The notes beneath the pieces were generated by a model. It saw only the letters and a list, made by a program, of their open reading frames with translations, had not been told where the DNA came from and made no database searches. Of a stretch of 64,000 bases of DNA, positions 1 to 12,319 are shown in pieces. Location: the NCBI RefSeq assembly GCF_021155765.1, contig NC_060116.1, forward strand, positions 6,076,001-6,140,000. Direction: 5' to 3'. Source of the DNA: Diprion similis. Lineage: Eukaryota > Arthropoda > Insecta > Hymenoptera > Diprionidae. A program made the translations under genes and the position numbers. Every line of letters starts with the position of its first letter. The first letter of the stretch is position 1.

Positions 1-1311
1 CAATTGTAATTTATCGAAATTAAATAATAATGTCTTTATAAGACGCGTACCTACGAATCGTAGCGTATGTCTAACGAATGTTTCTACGGTAGTCACATAC
101 ATATTTGATAACGAATCTCGTCCAGAAATCATCTATTAAATTATTATTTAACTATAATAAATTATCAACAAAATATAGCTGTATAAATAATCGAATATAT
201 TATATGTACATATAATAAGTGTTTTTTAATTGGTATCATATATATATATACATTTAAAAAAATTTCAAGTACCTTTCGTGTAAAATTGGACACAAAATTC
301 TGCTGCAAGAATCGCAATTTTCCTGACGCGATTCGAGTCCATATACCTATCTATATATGCATTCTTGCAAAATTTGCACCAATTCACGCACAGTTCATGC
401 AAATTCACTTATTCCGAGCAAATGTTTTGAAATCTATGACATTTGTGAACGAGACTGGAATTTGGAATTTGAATTACACGAAATATATAGGAAATTTTTT
501 AACAGTGTAGGTTGGATGATTTAAATGGTATATTCGAGAATTGGCATGCCTGTAGTTTTTCAATTTTGGTGTCTGTGATTATTTATCACCTCGGCATATC
601 TAATTTGGCGCATTTACGATAACGATCACTCGTGATTGTCTTTTTTTTTTTTTAAACATAAAAAATGACGCATGGTTCCTCCGCGTTTGTTCGTTATGAT
701 TTCAATTCACATATTAATTATATAAAGAAAAGAGACAAGTCATAACATTTTATACGTATTATAACGTGGCGAAAACTAACAATTCAGAATAAAGTCAAAA
801 TATATAATACGAGAATATGTGTATAAATATAATATGTATAGCAACATTCATTATTACATATTACTTCGTATATAACTTAATGCAATATTTTATCCATTAT
901 ACCATCCATTCGATACCTGCAGATATTTCGAGGTAATATATCGGATAGGTACTAATAACGATTTGATTAACGAGGCGGGTAAAAATATTCCCAAAACTTA
1001 CGCCGATTCACAAATGGCGGATATTTATGTACGGATCTATTTGTTTAAAACAATTTTGATTTGTTTATAAATTGCGGGATTATTTTCCTTGGTTTGAAAA
1101 TATTCGCTCTTTTTTACGAAAACACAGTAAATGTAGAATCCATTTCGTTAACAAATCGTTATGATTATAGGTAAATGACTAACCGAATCTTGGTTTATGT
1201 TTCAATGGGAGAAATTATTTTTACGCATGATGTACTTATTCGCATTGGGTTACTTTATGCCTTCTTTTCACACGTGCAGCATAATATTATTCATAATATT
1301 ATTACCGGTAT

Positions 1312-1315
<4 letters not shown>

Positions 1316-1365
<50 letters not shown>
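1316..1365. repeat. (TA)n dinucleotide microsatellite
   Basis: Uninterrupted alternating AT/TA run of 50 bp. It produces artificial Tyr-Ile reading frames in the surrounding sequence. Likely length-polymorphic. Confidence 0.97.
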
Positions 1366-1369
<4 letters not shown>

Positions 1370-2575
1370 GAATTTGGGCATATATTAATAAACTCATATA
1401 TGTATGTCTACATTCCACATAGTACTTATTCAGTTATATCGGGCAGGAGGAAAACTAGCAAAATCCAAGAATAACATTTTATTTTTTAAACTCGAGGAAT
1501 ACGCAAAGTGAAACAGTACTAAAGTAAGCATCGCTGAAAACAATGACGGTATTAATAATAATAAAAATGATAAAAACTTGTGAATCGTACGAATCTCTGG
1601 AAATTTGCGAATTGATATGTTATTTTCTTTTCTGCTGACGCGACAAACTTTTATGTTTAAGTGATCACACTTATATCCAAAATTAATACTATTAATAATA
1701 ACAATTTTGTGTCAGCAAAATAAATTGACAATTTTTTTTTTTACGATTCATTTCTCTCTAAACTCTGATGTCCAACCTCACTGCATACAAGTTGTAGACG
1801 TGAACATGTATCATTTTCGTTCGCGATATTGAAACCAGGAATTTTAGGCAGGTAAACGTAAAGCTCCAACCTCTACAGAGACCTTGAGGAAATTGAAATT
1901 TGCAATAGTTTACTCAGCAAAAAGTTGATATAAAATCAGAAGGGGAGAGTAAGGTATCGTATTACGTCATCCATTCTGTAGCATATTTGCACAACACAAT
2001 CAGTGGAATGCAATTGCTTATAACTTTGACAAGTATCGTTTGTAACCCAAAGCAATGAAAAATGACCCAATTATTTTTTAATTTATAATTTTTCCCCATG
2101 AAACTTCCCTGGTAAATTAGGTATTTTGTACCTTGTTGTTCCCAAGGGATAACCTTTACGCAAGGTAACTAAATAAGAAGAAAATTTAATTACACTGTGC
2201 CCTTGTTCTACAACTTCGTCATTAATGTTACAGAATGTCTTCTGTTTAAAGCTGTATATTTATTGGTGAAATAACGTTTAGGAAAAACCGCCCTTATAAA
2301 AAGACAATAACGCAATGAAGATTTACATAAAATATTTTTTTGTAGATGTTATCATTCTTTTCGTACGATTTTCGTACATTGTAGAATTTTTATAAATATA
2401 TGAATTAGAAGTGAATAGTACAATTCTAAAGCTTAAACAAACTTTCAACGATATTTTGTTTAATCTATTAATTATGAGATTTCAATGCTCTAGCCATAAT
2501 TTAAATTCTTCCACTGCGTTGCCCTTTATTACTGATTGTTTACTTCAGTACCTGAAACTTTATTCCACTATTAAA

Positions 2576-2602
2576 TTTATTTTATTTATTTATTTATTTA
2601 TT
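2576..2602. repeat. (TTTA)n tetranucleotide microsatellite
   Basis: About six tandem TTTA units with one irregular unit at the left edge. Confidence 0.85.
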
Positions 2603-3324
2603 GTATATTAAAAACGGTTCCTACAAGTCGGGATTCAGAGCATATGATACCTTGTCATTTCTTCTGAAAATGAAACAAAGCTTTTTGCATTATTCACGTA
2701 TAACTTCCGAACTATTGATCCCAACAACGTATAAGGAGGTACAGTGACTGTAACTTTTGACTCGTTACTTCTAGCCGACTCGAGATTATGCGCGATAATA
2801 GTTTTCTCTCGCGAAATGACAGCCATATATCGTTAGAATAATTAGATTTTAGCATTTTTCACAGTCCACCAAAAGTGGGCTGAAAAATTTTAATGGGCTT
2901 GCCTTCCTCTCTCGCGATTCTTGGAGTAAGAAACTTTTCCTTTTAATATCGATTTTCGAAAGCTTTCCCGCACACACTGGAATCCAAGGAACTCTGAAAA
3001 CACGTGTTTTGCCCCTTTGAAAAATTAAAATGTTCACACTACGACTTGCGTGTTGTGCCGTTGGTCACAAAGGGATGTGAAATATTCACATCGTCTGAAA
3101 TATATTTTACAAACCAAACTCTATATCATATTAATATATTTATACTTTATCGAACATACGAAATTAAAAATCAATTCAATTTGAATAAAAGGAAAAAATG
3201 CGAAGCCCATTGTACGTACCCCAGATTATGTTATACAATTTGAACTAGCGCGACATTCTTCGAAGAGTAATACATAATATATTGTTGAACAGCCGCTCGA
3301 ACGACGATGAGTTGCAAAGAGTTA

Positions 3325-3353
3325 GAAAAAAAAAACAAAAACAAAAAAAAAAG
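3325..3353. repeat. A-rich low-complexity tract
   Basis: Run of A interrupted by single C and G bases. It could be the decayed A-tail of a retroelement, but nothing recognisable precedes it. Confidence 0.7.
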
Positions 3354-3782
3354 AAACATTAATACGAAGAACTGTCGTTAATTTAATGCAATAAATAGAT
3401 ATCCGAATAAGAAATGAACAAAGCAAAAAAGAAAAAGTTTAAAGAATATTAACTGAATAACTGAAATGCAATTGTCGATGAATCTGATTGTATTTAACTC
3501 CGCGATGTGTGGCGTATCTCTCTTCCAAAAGTAAAATATACTTGGGGTATATGTAAAACATGTATATTTATCTATGTGTATACGCAGTGTACGTAAAACA
3601 CTGTATGTATAAATTATATAACTGCAGGACTAATATTATCTGCACATAGATACATATATAGAAGATAATGTATCGATTGTAAATGTTTGTATATGTGTTG
3701 TAATGTATCTTTGCTTGGAGGGCGACATATCTTAAGTTATGACGTAAAATTTAAACTAAATAAAAAAACAACAGAGAAAAAT

Positions 3783-3841
3783 AACGCCGCTGAACGGCGT
3801 TCGAATCGAACACAGCGGATGCGCGTTGCGCGTTGCGCGTT
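3783..3841. repeat. CpG-rich hairpin followed by a perfect 7-bp x3 tandem repeat
   Basis: AACGCCG at 3783-3789 and CGGCGTT at 3795-3801 form a perfect 7-bp stem with a 5-base loop. At 3821-3841 the heptamer GCGCGTT is repeated exactly three times. Both sit in an otherwise very AT-rich stretch. No function is assigned. Confidence 0.8.
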
Positions 3842-5691
3842 CGACACAATAATATATATTTACAGTGAAAAACAAATACTTATAACTGGATTCGTGAATT
3901 GATATAATTCTCCATGTCCCGCATTAAGTATTCCAAAGTCGAGAAAATATTTCCCCGCATCGCAAGTATAGGCAGAAAATTTTCGTACACAATATACAAT
4001 GTGCCGAGAATATGTCGAACGAGTTACGAAATAATAACGATCGCATTCGCGGTGCTCGAAAAGCCGAAAATATATATATAAATAATATAATATATTACAT
4101 AACTAATTAAACTATTACAATTTATTAATACGATTATGAAAATTTGTATATCATGGATGAATTAAAAGAGATAAAAAAAAAAAAAACAAACAACAACACC
4201 ACGAGACAAAAATTGAATACCAATTGTTGCACAATATCTCCGTTTTATCGTTGCTTCTTCGTTCTGATTTTTTTTTTTTTCTTTCATAATTTTCTCTGTG
4301 TTTTTCTAACCCTTTCTAATTTACATCTGCAAAATCAAAAAGGAGAAGAAAAAAAAAGTGTCATAGCAACATTTCGGGCTCCTAGTATAAATATACATCC
4401 TACCCTACACCACATATGTGTTATTATTGAAATTCGAAGAATGAGTCAGCGTTTTCACATAGACGAGGGTAGACGGAGTGTAACCCGTGGGGTGAAAGTG
4501 TATCTACTCGTGGAACTTGACAAATTGTTCGGGTATGGACGTATACACGATTGCAATACGTCAGAGTGATATATGTATGTATATCTCCGGGATTAAACCT
4601 CAAGTTCTCCCAGAGTATAATGACAGTGAGAGTGAGAATGTACGTTTTGTGCACAAGGGGTAAGAGGTGGTTGGTCAACTCTCTGCTCAATCTGCGTAAT
4701 TATGTCCCAAACGAAGCCTGATGAAAGTGATACTGCAACTGCTGGTGGAGGGGAAAATACACTTTATCATACGCATCGTGCAGAGTCTTACGCGACAAGC
4801 TAAAATCGCTTTAAACATTTCTCATGGTCCTGTAATTGACGCTAAAAATTTATTGGCGCAACAGACGAAGGGCTCGTCGCAAAGACAAAAAAATCCTGCA
4901 ATTTAATACACTTCTTGTTTTGTTTCTGCTTAATAATTTCACCATCGAATCATACGATGCTCATTTTACAGGTAATCTTTCATCAATCCTCTTGTTGCTC
5001 GCAAGTATCAATGCACTTAGTCTAACAATAAGCTCAACGCAATGAAAAACTCTTCTGCTGTATTATACGCATCAATTTAGCCGTTGGCTGTAAAGTGGCT
5101 CGAACCGATTTTACGTCAAAGTTTTGCCCGCGGGTAATGTTGAAATTTTGTGGGACACCGAGGAATAAACCACTTTCCCAACGAACGGCTAAATTCAATT
5201 ATAAAATCAATCTTTCAGCTCATATTTTCAAAACTAACGTTTCTTATTTTTCAACTTATAACAGGGGCTCTTCGGCAACTCCACGCTCGGGTTGCATGCA
5301 GGCTTTTTATAAAAATACCAATTATAATGCAACTGGTTTCTTTCTTTTTTATTTATTTTTTCATCATTTATACGCTACGAAAACGCGGAGATAAATTAGA
5401 TGATTAGTAAAGTCATTTCGCAAACGGAACAACATGAGCTAAGGAATTGTATCGAGTTCATGAAATGCACGGTCATCGTTTACTCAAATCCCTCGTTTTC
5501 TAAAACACGTTACATTCTACCGGGTAATCTGGTAAAACCGCACTTCTCCTGGGCTCATTTTACACTTAATTCGAGAAACGAATTTTCCTATTTTTACGCG
5601 CAACATGACATCGTACGATATGATAGCAAGCGTCGTGATATATTCAGCAGTTTTTGTTGTAACAGGTAGATGGTACGTATCTATGTACGTT

Positions 5692-6377
5692 GGGGTGGTT
5701 CTTACAAAGGTCATTTTTGAATCTTGACCGGCGCGCCCCTCGAACCGGCTCTAAATAATTAGAAAATAATTCCCCAATTTTTTTTAGATTTTTATCTCAA
5801 CTCTAACTCGTGCCCCGAAGAGGGTGGATTCCACCCAACCCTTTCAGAGGCACATCAAATCTATCGAACGGATTTAGTTGAAATTTAGCATAAGAGGGTT
5901 TCTTGGGTCGCTGATTACGAATCTAAACTAAAAATTTAGAAATTTAAAATGGCGGATACAATATGGTAGAGGGAAATCCGAAAAGATATCTGATTTCGAT
6001 CAAACTCGGTGCTCGGGAGTTTTTTAGGCTACTGATTACGAAACTGAATTTGAAATTACAAAGTTCAGGATGGTGGATCGAATATGGCAGTGTCAAGTGA
6101 CTCTTGGGGGTTTTGGTCCACTACATTGGATCCGCCATTTGAAATTAAAAATTTTGAGTTCAGATTCGTAATCAGCGATTCAAAAAACTCCTTCATACCA
6201 AATTTGATATAAATCCGTTCGGTACAGTTGATGTGTAAATCGACCCCGCGTGGGGCATGAGTTAGAGTTGAGATAAAAGTCTGAAAAATTAGGGAATTTT
6301 TTTTTAATTATCTGGAGCTGATTCGGGACGTGTGCCCGTGAAATTCAAAAATTACCTTTATAAGGACCACCCTAAAT
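5692..6377. mobile_element. Foldback (long inverted repeat) non-autonomous DNA element
   Basis: The left end (GGGTGGTTCTTACAAAGG) and the right end (CCTTTATAAGGACCACCC) are near-perfect reverse complements. Homology between the arms continues inward for about 260 bp on each side (roughly 5692-5970 and 6121-6377), including the shared core TTTATCTCAACTCTAACTC. An internal segment at 5893-5970 is repeated directly at 6010-6090 and again inverted at 6121-6205. There is no coding capacity. This fits a MITE or foldback transposon mobilised in trans. I could not define a target-site duplication, so the superfamily is unassigned. Confidence 0.85.
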
Positions 6378-6449
6378 ATAAGTATATATGTATACAGCGG
6401 TTTGAAAGATATGCTTTTCAATTTCTTGTTAGAAACCGTACGGTTTATT

Positions 6450-6451
<2 letters not shown>

Positions 6452-6480
<29 letters not shown>
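6452..6480. repeat. Poly-T tract (29 bp)
   Basis: Pure T run of 29. It could be the A-tail of a minus-strand retroposed sequence, but no body of such an element is recognisable beside it. Confidence 0.9.
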
Positions 6481-6484
<4 letters not shown>

Positions 6485-7784
6485 CAACTTGTATCCCTGT
6501 AGAATAGCACACTCACAGAGCTAAAGGCATGAAATGTAATAGGGATAATGATATCACGACGAGGTATCATCTTCTTGCTGCACAGTTCTTTGATCCTGTA
6601 GCACCCTTAGAAAATACGAAATGCGACAGCTATTATTGAATCCACCATTACTCTCCGTTCCTAAAACTTACCACTCAGAATCAACTCATGCACTTGCATT
6701 TTCAGTTTCTAGGTTCCCTACTTGCCGAACCGGCTCGCCTTGTCGATTTCTTTATTTATTTATATATTTTTTTTCTTTTGTTCTTCAACTCATTTTCCCT
6801 GTCCTAGTTTACAATATAACCCCATAAAACGGAGTAATGAAACTACATATAAATTAACATCCCACCCCCAGTCCACTCAAACGTTATATAGAGATAAATC
6901 TCATCAACTTGGTCAGGCAAAGTTGGCAATTTATCAAATGTCGCATTTATAATTATTAGCTGCTATTCAGCCGAGGTGAGGTTACGATCGATCGAGTTAC
7001 AGCATAGTTTTTTGTAGTTTCGTTACTCCATAGCTGACAGAGATTTAGGTTCCCTCCGGTCGAGTCACCGACGGCGATGTGCTGTGGAATTTTCAGCTCA
7101 CGACCCACCACGTCCAACGCGTCTGCAACCAAACTGACCCATCCTAGACCGCTTCACCGGCACGGTGAGTCTCTCATTCTACAACTCGAATGAATCAATC
7201 AATGTCTCTACGAGTAACCCTGTACTTTCTCAACACCTATCGATCTATCTTTCTGTGCATCTAATTCTTACACCACTTTCAGTTTTACGCGTAGGTATTG
7301 ACTTTTAGCCTATACTTGAATGCTTTAACGATGCTAATTTACCATTTCGCACCACGACTAAACACTGTTTAAAAAAAAAAATAAAAACATTTACAAATTT
7401 GTGCCAGCATTATAGCAAGAGATTTTGCCTACTTCATAGAGTATTTATGTGTTATTTTTATCAATATTTTTTTCAAGACCGTCTAACGAGTCGCTATTAC
7501 TGGTATACTGCAACTGGAATACAAATGCTATAATCTTTATTATATATAGCGTAATCTGCGAGCCAAATAATGAAAAGATTTCAGAAAAGTATTCAATGTA
7601 TCGAATGAATTTTCCGAGCCCGTAATGAGTATCTGAATATAATTATGGTATGTAATTAACAACGCTGCCCTGATAATGACAATCATCATTGAATAAGTTT
7701 GATATCCAAAAAATATTCTAATTACTGCATACACGTGTTACCATACATGGGGGATTCCGTGCGAACCCGATCATCATCATCATC
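6481..7784. other. Non-coding stretch with a GC-rich island near 7.0-7.2 kb
   Basis: Mostly AT-rich DNA. The segment of about 7030-7164 is clearly richer in G+C and CpG. A good splice-donor match (CACG then GTGAGT) lies at 7164/7165 on the plus strand, so this could be a short, possibly untranslated first exon. Open frames without an obvious start run through it on both strands, and I do not recognise either product. The rest shows nothing I can name. Confidence 0.35.
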
Positions 7785-8295
7785 CGACCCTCACCATTTT
7801 TGATTTTGTTCAAATTGTTTTATTCAATTGTCCCAGTTCTGAAACAGTACCCTAAATTTTTTCCAAGTTTTTATTCAACCAGATAATCATTTATAAATAT
7901 TTAAAGTGATTTTGAAAACGATCGTTTAAAACATTGTTTAAAAGGTCTGAGAATTCTCAAAACTTTTATATTCCAAATTGCTCCAAATAAATGGGTGAAA
8001 GTGAAGAAAAAGCGAGAGAATAAAAGTTTCAACATTCTTTCAGGAATTTTCGGACCGTTTAAATCGTGTTTCAGTTGATCAAACAAATTAAAAGTGCTAA
8101 TAAAGTGTTGGAAGACAATCGGCTAATCATGGCCACAATCCTGAAATGTTTGTATTTTTTGAGAATTTTGAAAATAGTCTCCTTCAAAATGACTTTAAAT
8201 ATTTATAAATAATTAACCGGTTGAATGAAAAGTCTTTAAGAATTCAGCGTACTGTTTTACAAATTTTTTAACTAAATCAAAAATGTTGAGGGTCG
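7785..8295. mobile_element. Imperfect foldback element (about 0.5 kb)
   Basis: The left arm starts CGACCCTCACCATTTTTGAT and the right arm ends ATCAAAAATGTTGAGGGTCG, so the ends are inverted. Inner parts also match in inverted orientation, for example TTTATAAATATTTAAAGT at about 7890-7907 against ACTTTAAATATTTATAAA at about 8192-8209. The arms are more diverged than in the 5.7-6.4 kb element, which suggests an older MITE-like insertion. It has no coding capacity, and I could not see a target duplication. Confidence 0.75.
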
Positions 8296-9758
8296 TACGT
8301 TTCTATATGTGTAACTTCCCTTGTAGAGATTGAACATTATTACCATTGCTTTAAAGCTTTTGCGCCATATGTGTTAGCAATTTTTCGTTGCATCTCTGTG
8401 TCTTTCTGTTTTGCATATACATATATAGCTTTCGAAGCTTCTCATTATGATTGTATTAATTGTAATGCATATTAATTATACATATATGCATATATATATT
8501 TACACACTATAAGAACTTTGTGCATTTCAATAAATGATTAATGCCTGTGATATTTGAACGTAACCAGTCCTTGCACCGTCTTCATCTGTTATTCGAATTA
8601 CAAATTGCTTTCCGTTCTAAGTGCTTCTCGTGTTAAGTGTTAGATTTCTATTACTGGAACAGCTATATAAATGAAGTGATTTTGAATGTGATATAATGTA
8701 TATTTGGGATTATTTGATTCAAGGTCAACGGATATGGGCTCAAATGTAAGAAGAAATATGGTCCAATTATTTTTTAAGTCCTTATGAATATTGACAAATG
8801 ACCACCACATTCATTTGAAGTAGAAAGAGCAACAACTCAAGCTACGCGATGTGTAAAACATACAATAAAAATACCTTTCGCGAATAGGAAGAAACTGACA
8901 GAACTAGACGAACAAGTGATGCAATAATAAACAGATTTTATACACGTAGTTAGCTCTTTAAAGGTGAATGTTGAAAAAGCGTTAATTTTGGACCCCTAGT
9001 GTCAAGTGAATAAACCTCGAAAAATCGTTGTTTGGACTTCAAATCGCAGAAAATAATAATCATTTATACGAGAAGGGAATCATAATCTGAAAATTTAGTA
9101 AAATATAGTAGTAGACCACTCATTTAACGTACCAGTTAATAATCGAAAAAAGGGGCACAAGGGTAGCGACAGATTGAACAGACAGCCTTACTATTCAGAT
9201 CTGCTAGATCTGCTAAAAAACTGCCGGGACACAATATCTCAAACACTGAAATAAAACTGAGAACTGACTACTATTACTCTAAAAGGGATCGCCATTTTTT
9301 TTGTTTTTGTTTTTTTTTCATCACATCGCTCCTTTTATGCTCAATTGTAGAAGAAGCCACTTAACTTAATCAGTAATTACGAGCTTTTGGCTAGTTTAGT
9401 CGTATTCCCGTCACGAATAGTTATTACGTCCTGTCATTCGAGGACTCAAACAATGATTCTTGAAGGTCTATTAATTTTACACTCGTTGCCAAAATTGAAA
9501 CTTTTTAATGCCCTAATTCTTCTTCTGTAAGCCATCATTCATGGCCTATTTACACTATCGTGTAGTGGATTTTACTATTTTCTTGTATATAAAAACACTG
9601 CTTCATGAATCCCGTAACTTATATTTTAGTTGGCAAAATAAACCAACGGTATTATTGCTATTATCGTTCCGTAATTGCTCCGAGTGTTGGAAAGGTAGAA
9701 ATCACGATCGGCCCAATTACGAAGACGCATATTAACTGGTACTTTGATGTCGTTGCAG
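8296..9758. other. Non-coding sequence, probably intron upstream of the furin-like exon
   Basis: No exon is recognised. The final part (to 9758) ends in a CAG acceptor directly before the furin-like reading frame, so at least its right end should be intron. The open frame reaching upstream into 9605-9758 has no convertase-like content. Confidence 0.5.
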
Positions 9759-10219
9759 AGTGTCGGAAGGGTTGGTTCCTCTTCGACGACGGGTGCGTCA
9801 GCCAATGCCCGTTAAAGACGTATGCAATATCGAACGAAGACAAGATAAGCAGTGTTTGTGCCCCTTGTCATTACACCTGCGCGGGATGCTCCGGATCAGC
9901 GGACTACGAATGCACTTCCTGTCTTGAGGACGCGACGCCGTATAGATCCGGGGGTTCGACCCACTGCGTCCTGACGTCCCTCACGTCGAACCTCCACTCC
10001 ACGAAGTGGTTTTACCGCATGTTCATTTTGTTCGTATTAAATTTGGTCACTGTAACGGGACTCGGTGTGTACTTTTGCGTTATATGGTACGTCAGGAAGC
10101 AGGAATCCAAGGAATATGCCTACAGCAAAGTCGCTTACGAAACCGGCGCCGCGGTGCCGAGAGATGACGTGCATAAATCGGTCTTGCAGCAAGACTCCTA
10201 TTTGTCTGACAGCGACTGA
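9759..10219 (+). CDS. Furin-like proprotein convertase, C-terminal exon (partial gene)
   Basis: Furin-type convertases (S8 family, kexin group) cleave precursors at dibasic sites in the trans-Golgi network. This exon encodes only the C-terminal part, about 153 residues. First comes a Cys-rich furin-like repeat (CAPCHYTCAGCSG followed by YECTSC). A membrane span of about 25 hydrophobic residues follows (from FYRMFILFV to YFCVIWYV). Last is a cytosolic tail of about 50 residues with Tyr motifs (YAYSKVAY) and an acidic end, SYLSDSD. Such Tyr and acidic signals drive Golgi/endosome sorting in furins. The exon begins after a CAG acceptor at 9756-9758 and ends at TGA 10217-10219. The catalytic and P domains are absent, so the upstream exons must lie outside the window or across a long intron. 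Insect Fur1-type genes use alternative 3' ends, so this could be one isoform's tail. The family call is firm; the orthologue is not. Confidence 0.85.
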
Positions 10220-10361
10220 CTAGTCGCTGATGAGTGTGAGAGAAGTGACGGTTGATGACATCTGCTTTCGATTTTAGACATTTTTCAGCACAGTTGCAGT
10301 TCCTCTCAGACAGTCAACTGCCCCGGATGTTAAAGTTAATTTACCTAAATCTATATTGTAA

Positions 10362-10367
10362 AATAAA
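10362..10367 (+). terminator. Candidate polyadenylation signal of the furin-like gene
   Basis: AATAAA about 143 bases after the furin-like stop codon, on the same strand. Further A/T-rich signals occur downstream, so longer 3' UTRs are possible. Confidence 0.45.
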
Positions 10368-12319
10368 ATTAACTTGCCTAGATACATAAGTGTAATAACC
10401 CGGAAGTCCGTATTATTGTAAGAATACGGTGCAACAAATATTCAACAATTGATCGAAGCTTCAGTCCTTATACTAGCTTAGACTGTAACTAATTAGGTTG
10501 TGATAATACATTAAACAAAGTTACGATTAATTTTTTTCTCCTCTCTTTCGTTGCTAGATAGTTTTGAGTTATTATCTTACTGACAGTCGTAGCAATTATT
10601 AAAAAAAAAAATTATCGAGGGTATTATCATTATAAATAAATGCAGTTAGCTGAGTTTATGAATAGACTGTTACCTGTAACGTAAGAAGAGGAGGTTCCTT
10701 GATACTTTTATATTGTTACGTAATACATAGCTATATGATACTTACAGGTTGTGAGAACAGTTAGAGACGTAGGTATTACAGTAATTAAGTACTTCTAGGA
10801 AAAATCAAATGTCTGAAGACATGCATATTTACGTATCATAATAATGATTCTGGGAACTTTACCAATATTTGCAATATTATACGATACTACGCTTACTCTT
10901 TTTGTTATCCAGGCTGTAGACTACCCGTTAGTTTCATCACGGTGCATAAATTATTTAAGGTCACCTTAATACGAAAATTAGAATTATATTTTACAGATAA
11001 GTGATTTAAAAATATGCATGTGCATAGATTGTAAAAGTTATAGTAACTCTGGCAATTACAGTAATATACTTTTATTGCCATGTTCAAGTTACTTGAGATG
11101 ATGGTGAAATATTTTTACTGGTAAAATACTAAAAATGTTCAAATCTTGGCCTTAAATTTTAATGCTTCACTAGCGTATCGCGTTCTTGGATGCATAGCAT
11201 ATATTTTCCAGTAAAAACCCTTTGGTTTTATGTAAGCACGATTGAGCTTCAAAGCTACTGAATTACTCCTCCTACAGCATTGAGCGATAAATTTTTTGCA
11301 AAAACAGTAACATGTATTTATACAATTTCTATTTTCCCCCTCTCGAAAACATGCCAAATTTTATACTTAGACGCGTTTGTATTTTGTACATGATTAATAA
11401 AATCGATTCAACCCAGGGGGGGATAATAAATATGTATGTACATAAAGCAACAAATTAATAATGAAATATATTAGATTAATGGATGTAAACTCAATTCAAG
11501 TCAATCCAAAAAAACCTTTAGCGAATTTTAGATTTTCAACATCGTCACTGAGTCGATGATCACGGAGTTGGGTTCTAAATCGCTGAAACCGAATTCAACG
11601 ATTACTTCGGAATAACAATCCCAGGACAGGTAGGCTAAAGTAAGAATTACAGTTTTCTTTTCATCTGCTCATGCCTGAACAATTGACGCTACAGTGTCTC
11701 TACTATTATTTAATTTGGTATTATAGTTTTGACAGCGTTTCAGCAGTACCTACCTTCATTTTAGTTGACTGGTCGTTGACCCTACGAGTAAATACAGGAA
11801 TTACATATGACTTCGTTTGGTAGTGCATAATAAATTACCATGTGAAAATCCAGTTTAAGAAATGAGTTTATATTACTAAATCACAGTACATCCGGATCAC
11901 TTGGACCAAACAATCGCTTCTTTCTTACACTAGTAGAAATACTTAAAATTACGACATAATAAACAACAAGAATAATATTTTCCGTAATATCGTAGATTTG
12001 TTAACAAGGAGAAGTACGTTTACAAATAACTAGTTAACTTTCATTTTATATATCATATGAGGATTAACAAGTCACTTAAAGCATATATTATTAAAAAATT
12101 TTTGGATCCTGCAGTAAACAATAGATGCATCAATACATGTACTTACTACATGTAACACAGTTTGTAAAGTAAAAGATTTTGAAATTTTTTCTTATCGATA
12201 AGATAAATAATGAATCAATTCATCTATTAGTAGTAAATTGACAATGAAAATGCTGATTTCCATCTGCAAAGTTGTGGTCATGGCCATGTTGATATTAATA
12301 AATGAGCGACAATTTATCT
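10368..12319. other. 3' UTR/intergenic DNA between two convergent genes
   Basis: The plus-strand furin-like exon and the minus-strand zinc-finger gene converge here. I see no reading frame, RNA gene or mobile element that I can support. Parts are presumably 3' UTR of one or both genes. Confidence 0.5.

Larger units (their letters stand above)
1..5691. other. Non-coding, AT-rich region without a supportable gene
   Basis: I find no reading frame here with recognisable domains, good codon runs or plausible exon borders; the short frames present are chance ones in AT-rich DNA. The stretch holds simple repeats (listed separately) and many A/T runs. It may be intron or intergenic DNA upstream of the furin-like terminal exon, because the upstream exons of that gene must lie on this side. 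I could not identify any of them here. Confidence 0.5.

Noticed and set aside
1175..1474. Reading frame of repeated Tyr-Ile residues
   Set aside because: Translation of a (TA)n microsatellite.
9605..9758. N-terminal extension of the furin-like frame starting with Met at 9605
   Set aside because: It has no convertase-like sequence and a good acceptor ends at 9758, so this part is intron.
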